DNA from: an uncultured Clostridia bacterium
GTDB taxonomy: Bacteria; Bacillota; Clostridia; UBA1381
DNA: 5,166 nucleotides
Direction: 5' to 3'
Assembly (NCBI GenBank): GCA_934454215.1
Contig: CAKSGG010000207.1
Location: 1 to 5,166 of the forward strand
Shown: piece after piece, positions 4,918 to 5,166 of the stretch
Numbering within the stretch: position 1 is the stretch's first letter
Layout of the letters: every line of letters starts with the position of its first letter
Notes under the pieces: model-generated
What the model was told of the DNA's origin: nothing
Seen by the model: only the letters and a program-made list of their open reading frames with translations
Database searches by the model: none
Position numbers and translations under genes: made by a program

Positions 4918-4975
4918 TAAATTATTGGTTTTATAAAAGGCATAGTGATATGCTTTTTATAAAGATAATAATTTA
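4918..4975. repeat. Near-perfect 26-bp inverted repeat (large hairpin)
   Basis: The arms 4918-4943 and 4950-4975 are 26 nt each and pair throughout except for one G/A mismatch, with a few G.T pairs. The outer part is TAAATTATT with AATAATTTA; the inner 14 bp end in AAGGCAT with ATGCTTT. The loop is AGTGAT. As RNA it would make a long AT-rich hairpin; as DNA it could extrude. It may act as a terminator together with the stem before it, or as a recognition dyad for an element protein. Confidence 0.6.
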
Positions 4976-5166
4976 TCTTGTTGCTCCTTGATAACTGAAT
5001 AAAAGCATTTTCTGTACTAAATCAGTATATGAGCACGTTCGACGATACGCTTGCGATAAATATCGGTCGATAAAACAAAAACGGAATTTTGTGTGCGATG
5101 ATATATATTGAGGATAATGATACTTGTGCATTTGTGTACTCCGTGCGTTGCAGGGAAGTGCGAAAA
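4976..5166. other. Unassigned stretch at the window's right edge
   Basis: No recognised gene is present. A + strand frame opens at ATG 5098 (MIYIEDNDTCAFVYS) and stays open to the edge, without a good ribosome-binding site. A - strand frame of 52 residues runs from 5131 down to 4973 with GGAG 7 nt before its ATG; it has no known motif, and its stop falls in the inverted repeat. The pentamer CGATA occurs at 5043, 5054 and 5068, and CGATA-AA-TATCG at 5054-5065 is a small palindrome. None of these is enough for a call. Confidence 0.3.

Noticed and set aside
5043..5072. Three CGATA pentamers as plasmid-type iterons
   Set aside because: They are too short and unevenly spaced (11 and 14 bp), with no Rep gene nearby.
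4976..5131. 52-residue - strand ORF with a GGAG site
   Set aside because: There is no family signal, its end lies inside the large inverted repeat, and base composition is not clearly coding; left as a note only.
1..5166. CRISPR array, tRNA or rRNA genes
   Set aside because: No regularly spaced repeats and no tRNA cloverleaf or rRNA-like sequence were seen on either strand.

Overview
The window looks like a piece of a gut-type, low-to-middle GC Firmicutes (Clostridia-like) genome. Purine-rich Shine-Dalgarno sites, the GH94/SGNH/glycosidase set and a Tn916-type sigma-like plus HTH regulator pair all fit that setting. No species can be named from the sequence. All convincing genes lie on the + strand.

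Region 1 (1-3369) is a carbohydrate-use operon that is visibly decaying or damaged. It starts inside a GH94 disaccharide/oligosaccharide phosphorylase gene, which lacks its 5' end and carries a -1 frameshift near 1258-1277. An intact SGNH/GDSL esterase (1589-2260) follows 17 bp after the GH94 stop. Next is a GH101-like (endo-alpha-N-acetylgalactosaminidase family) glycosidase, interrupted by an in-frame TAG at 2497 and losing family resemblance near 3313-3325. Intact, the set would suit intracellular deacetylation, hydrolysis and phosphorolysis of host- or plant-derived glycans.

Region 2 (3370-3660) has no intact gene. It holds out-of-frame coding-like fragments ending at a TGA at 3554-3556, followed 9 bases later by a 19-bp hairpin with a GAAA loop and a T-tract, a strong terminator candidate.

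Region 3 (3660-4832) is the mobile-element control module. A TATAAT-type promoter candidate precedes a leader of about 400 nt that is rich in inverted repeats. Two small ORFs (93 and 40 codons), a sigma-70 region-4-like gene (142 aa) and an HTH_16-like gene (73 aa) then follow head to tail. Their junctions overlap as ATGA, ATGA and an 8-nt overlap, and a hairpin overlaps or adjoins the ribosome-binding site of the first three. The last two genes match the pair that Tn916-like conjugative elements carry ahead of xis and int, but no excisionase or integrase is visible here.

Region 4 (4833-5166) is non-coding or unassigned. It contains two large back-to-back dyads: an 11-bp stem enclosing two inner helices (4842-4910) and a near-perfect 26-bp inverted repeat (4918-4975).

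The least explained part is the pairing of a structured, possibly switching leader RNA with a chain of translationally coupled small ORFs upstream of the sigma-like gene.
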